Below, piece after piece: positions 62,183 to 64,000 of a DNA stretch of 64,000 bases. The stretch's first letter is position 1. Each line of letters begins with the position of its first letter. The notes below the pieces were generated by a model. The model saw nothing but the letters and a program-made list of their open reading frames with translations. It was not told where the DNA came from and ran no database searches. This DNA comes from JBCBWG01 sp038523925 (GTDB taxonomy: Bacteria; Pseudomonadota; Alphaproteobacteria; Rhizobiales; Hyphomicrobiaceae). Location of the stretch: assembly GCA_038523925.1 (NCBI GenBank), contig JBCBIY010000002.1:186001-250000 (forward strand), in the 5' to 3' direction. The position numbers were made by a program, and so were the translations under genes.

Positions 62183-63883
62183 TCAGTAGGCCTTGACCCA
62201 ACACCCTGTATAGCCCGCGGTGCGCAGCTTGCTACAGGTCTTGTTGGCCGCCGCGCGCGAACCTGGCGGGCCCACGACGACGCGGTACATCGTGCCAAGG
62301 CCGCGCGATGATAGATCAGCCTTCTGCACGTCCGGAATGGCGCTGCTGAGCACGGTCCCGTAGCGCTGTCTGAGGTCCGCGAAGGCAGTCAACGCTGCGA
62401 TCCGTGAATTCTGCGAGGCGAGCACTGCGACATAGCCGTTGGCGCCAGACGAGCCGGTCGACAGGTTTGACGTCTGCGGCGCCGCCGGCTGTTGCTGCGG
62501 TGCGCGCGTAACAGCCGGAGCGGACGGCAAGGCTGCAATCTGATCGCGGCCCGGCAACGCGTTGCGGCTCGGCAGCGGCACAGGCCCGGTCCCGGCATCG
62601 CTCGTGCGGGCGTTGATCACCGGCGCAGTGCCGCCAAGCGAAGCGGTTCGCGTCTCTTCGGTCGCGCGATCATCCGCCCGGTTGGTGATTTGCGGAATGC
62701 GCGGGTTCGCGGGCTGCGTCGTCAGCACGCGCGGTTGAACGGGCGCTGCGCGGCCCGACGTGGATGTTGATGGTGCGGCAGGTGCGGCCTGCGGGGTCTG
62801 CTGCGGCACGCCGACGATCGTCATCCCAGGCACGACAACGTCGTTGTTGCCTGACGGTGCCGGCTGCGCGCGCGTCGCAGGTGCTTCCGGCTCTGGTTTC
62901 CGCGCTGAGGGTACGATCGTGCCATCCGGCCGCACATCGAGGACAGCGACGGGCTTCACGCGGCTGCGCGAGCGGTCTTCAGCAGCCGGCACGCCGCGGC
63001 CGTTGTCGAGCCGGCCGAGAAGCTTGCTGTCGGTATTCGCAAATTGCCGGCCGCCGGGCTTCTCAGGCGCGACCTTTGACGGGCCGCTGCCGGCCGCGAT
63101 CACCGGGCTTGCGCCAGCCTCGCCAGCACCGCCGCCGAACGTGCGCCAGCCATACGCGAGGCCGCCACCAATGGCGGCCGCGATTACGAGGGACGCCGCC
63201 ACGATGACGCCGCGCTTCCAGGCTGTGCCGCGCTCGGGCTCCTCGTCGTCGTAGTAATCGTCTTCGTACTCGTCGTCCGCGCCGTAGGCCTGCTCATGTG
63301 GCATGAGGCCCTGGCCGTCGCCCTGCGCCGCCTGCAAATCACCGGCCGCCGCATAAGGGTCGTAGCCATCGCCGCCAAACGCTGGCGCGGCTGCCGGGTG
63401 GTGGCCGCCATATTGGTCGAGCGAATAATCGTGCGGGTTGTTGGCCGCTGGCGGCGCGGTGTTCGGCCAGGCGTCGTCGAACGTCGAGCCGCGGAATGCA
63501 GGCGCGTCGGCGCGCGGCTGTTGTTGCTGGAAGGGGTCATACGTGCCGGGCTTTGCGGCGGTGAACCCGTTCGGGTCGGCGTAACCCTGATCGGCTGCCG
63601 GATGCTGTGGCGCGACTTCGTTCGGGTAGTAGTAGTCCGGTGCCGCGGCCTGCGCCGGTTCGGCTTGTGGCTGGAAGGCTTGCTCGTAGGTGGTCGCGGG
63701 CAGTGGCGGCTGTGCGAACGGGTCGTTTGTGTAGGCCGGCTCATGCGCGTGCTGAGCCGGGGTGCCCTGCGGCGGCAACGCGCTGTCGGCTTGCGCCTGC
63801 TCATGCGGCGAGGGCCTGCGCAGGCGGGACAGAAACTCGCGATCAAGCGGGCTCCCCCCAGACGGCTGATCTGTCCGCGACAT
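62183..63883 (-). CDS. SPOR-domain membrane protein
   Basis: 566 residues. A long cytoplasmic Gln/Pro/Ala-rich region (1-220) ends in an acidic patch before a single membrane helix at 223-247 (RGVIVAASLVIAAAIGGGLA). The periplasmic linker is again low-complexity, and residues 486-566 form a SPOR domain (NGYVAVLASQNSRIAALTAF and GLGTMYRVVVGPPGSRAAA) with the usual two Cys at the end. SPOR binds denuded glycan at the septum, so the protein probably acts in division. GGGGAAGG before the ATG supports the start. It sits between argS and nagZ. Confidence 0.92.
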   Translation of the reverse strand: MSRTDQPSGGSPLDREFLSRLRRPSPHEQAQADSALPPQGTPAQHAHEPAYTNDPFAQPPLPATTYEQAFQPQAEPAQAAAPDYYYPNEVAPQHPAADQGYADPNGFTAAKPGTYDPFQQQQPRADAPAFRGSTFDDAWPNTAPPAANNPHDYSLDQYGGHHPAAAPAFGGDGYDPYAAAGDLQAAQGDGQGLMPHEQAYGADDEYEDDYYDDEEPERGTAWKRGVIVAASLVIAAAIGGGLAYGWRTFGGGAGEAGASPVIAAGSGPSKVAPEKPGGRQFANTDSKLLGRLDNGRGVPAAEDRSRSRVKPVAVLDVRPDGTIVPSARKPEPEAPATRAQPAPSGNNDVVVPGMTIVGVPQQTPQAAPAAPSTSTSGRAAPVQPRVLTTQPANPRIPQITNRADDRATEETRTASLGGTAPVINARTSDAGTGPVPLPSRNALPGRDQIAALPSAPAVTRAPQQQPAAPQTSNLSTGSSGANGYVAVLASQNSRIAALTAFADLRQRYGTVLSSAIPDVQKADLSSRGLGTMYRVVVGPPGSRAAANKTCSKLRTAGYTGCWVKAY

Positions 63884-63970
63884 AGCCTTCCCCTAACCAA
63901 GGCTCGGTGGCGCAGCGCGAGCTACCCCATCCGGTCTAAAACCTCGCCCCCAATGCAAGGCGACCAAAAC

Positions 63971-64000
63971 CTAGCGCATCTCGTCAGGTGCTTCGACACC
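63971..64000 (-). CDS. argS: Arginyl-tRNA synthetase, last codons only
   Basis: The right edge cuts a minus-strand gene whose last nine residues read GVEAPDEMR before TAG. That is the usual C-terminal end of arginyl-tRNA synthetase, and argS directly upstream of a SPOR gene and nagZ is the normal order in this bacterial group. Only the tail is visible, so the call rests on the short motif and on synteny. Confidence 0.65.
   Translation of the reverse strand, partial: GVEAPDEMR

Noticed and set aside
1..64000. CRISPR arrays, prophage, insertion sequences, tRNA or rRNA genes
   Set aside because: I scanned for evenly spaced repeats, transposase or integrase motifs and tRNA T-loop patterns and found none.

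Overview
This window looks like chromosomal backbone from a high-GC alphaproteobacterium, most likely of the Hyphomicrobiales (Rhizobiales) type. The evidence is the CcrM-type adenine methyltransferase gene, a stand-alone F0 ATP-synthase operon with a duplicated b subunit (b and b'), the cytochrome aa3 order ctaC-ctaD-ctaB-coxF-ctaG-ctaE-SURF1-thrC, an IalB-family protein, and the order argS-SPOR-nagZ-scpA-scpB followed by tatABC-serS-surE. Coding density is high, neighbours often overlap by 1-4 bases, and GTG and TTG starts are common. I found no rRNA, tRNA, CRISPR array, IS element or prophage.

Layout. 1-4.4 kb: the end of a glycosyltransferase, an aminopeptidase plus NlpC/P60 pair, a TPR lipoprotein, a twice-repeated 64-bp intergenic sequence and a cupin. 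4.5-7.6 kb: a small arginine-rich secreted protein and an 803-residue multidomain protein with Asp-Pro linkers. 7.9-16.9 kb: mixed metabolism and envelope (sugar-acid dehydratase, PL5 alginate lyase, hydroxyproline epimerase-like enzyme, extensin-like protein, thioesterase, hydrolase, zinc finger, FAD monooxygenase, lipoprotein). 17-22.2 kb: ispH-thrB-rnhA, peroxiredoxin, a DsbD-alpha-like protein and YqgE. 22.2-36 kb: one long minus-strand block running from ctaC through aa3 oxidase assembly to thrC, an M16 peptidase, a GNAT and a large degenerate GGDEF-EAL membrane protein. 36.3-48.7 kb: IalB, a PcfJ-domain protein, rnhB, ccrM, a YiiX-like protein, mutY, a DciA-like protein, two DsbA-like proteins and smc. 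48.7-54 kb: a membrane-anchored SUMF1 protein, atpI-atpB-atpE-atpB'-atpF and a trypsin-like protease with a peptidoglycan-binding domain. 54-64 kb: surE, serS, tatCBA, an orphan ABC ATPase, scpBA, nagZ, a SPOR protein and the last codons of argS.

How the genes work together. The oxidase block encodes subunits I-III, haem o synthesis, CuB insertion (CtaG) and SURF1, and the F0 operon supplies the membrane half of ATP synthase, so much of the window serves respiration. smc and scpAB sit in two separate operons of the same window and encode the condensin-like SMC-ScpAB complex. tatABC is the twin-arginine export machine. nagZ, the SPOR protein, the C40 peptidase and the extensin-like protein act on the cell wall.

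The least ordinary items are the 803-residue protein, the degenerate GGDEF-EAL receptor, a Glu-to-Val change inside the CuA loop of subunit II, the 64-bp repeat pair, the hairpin at the atp operon leader, and the ABC ATPase translationally coupled to scpB. I do not see a convincing new defence or mobile system.
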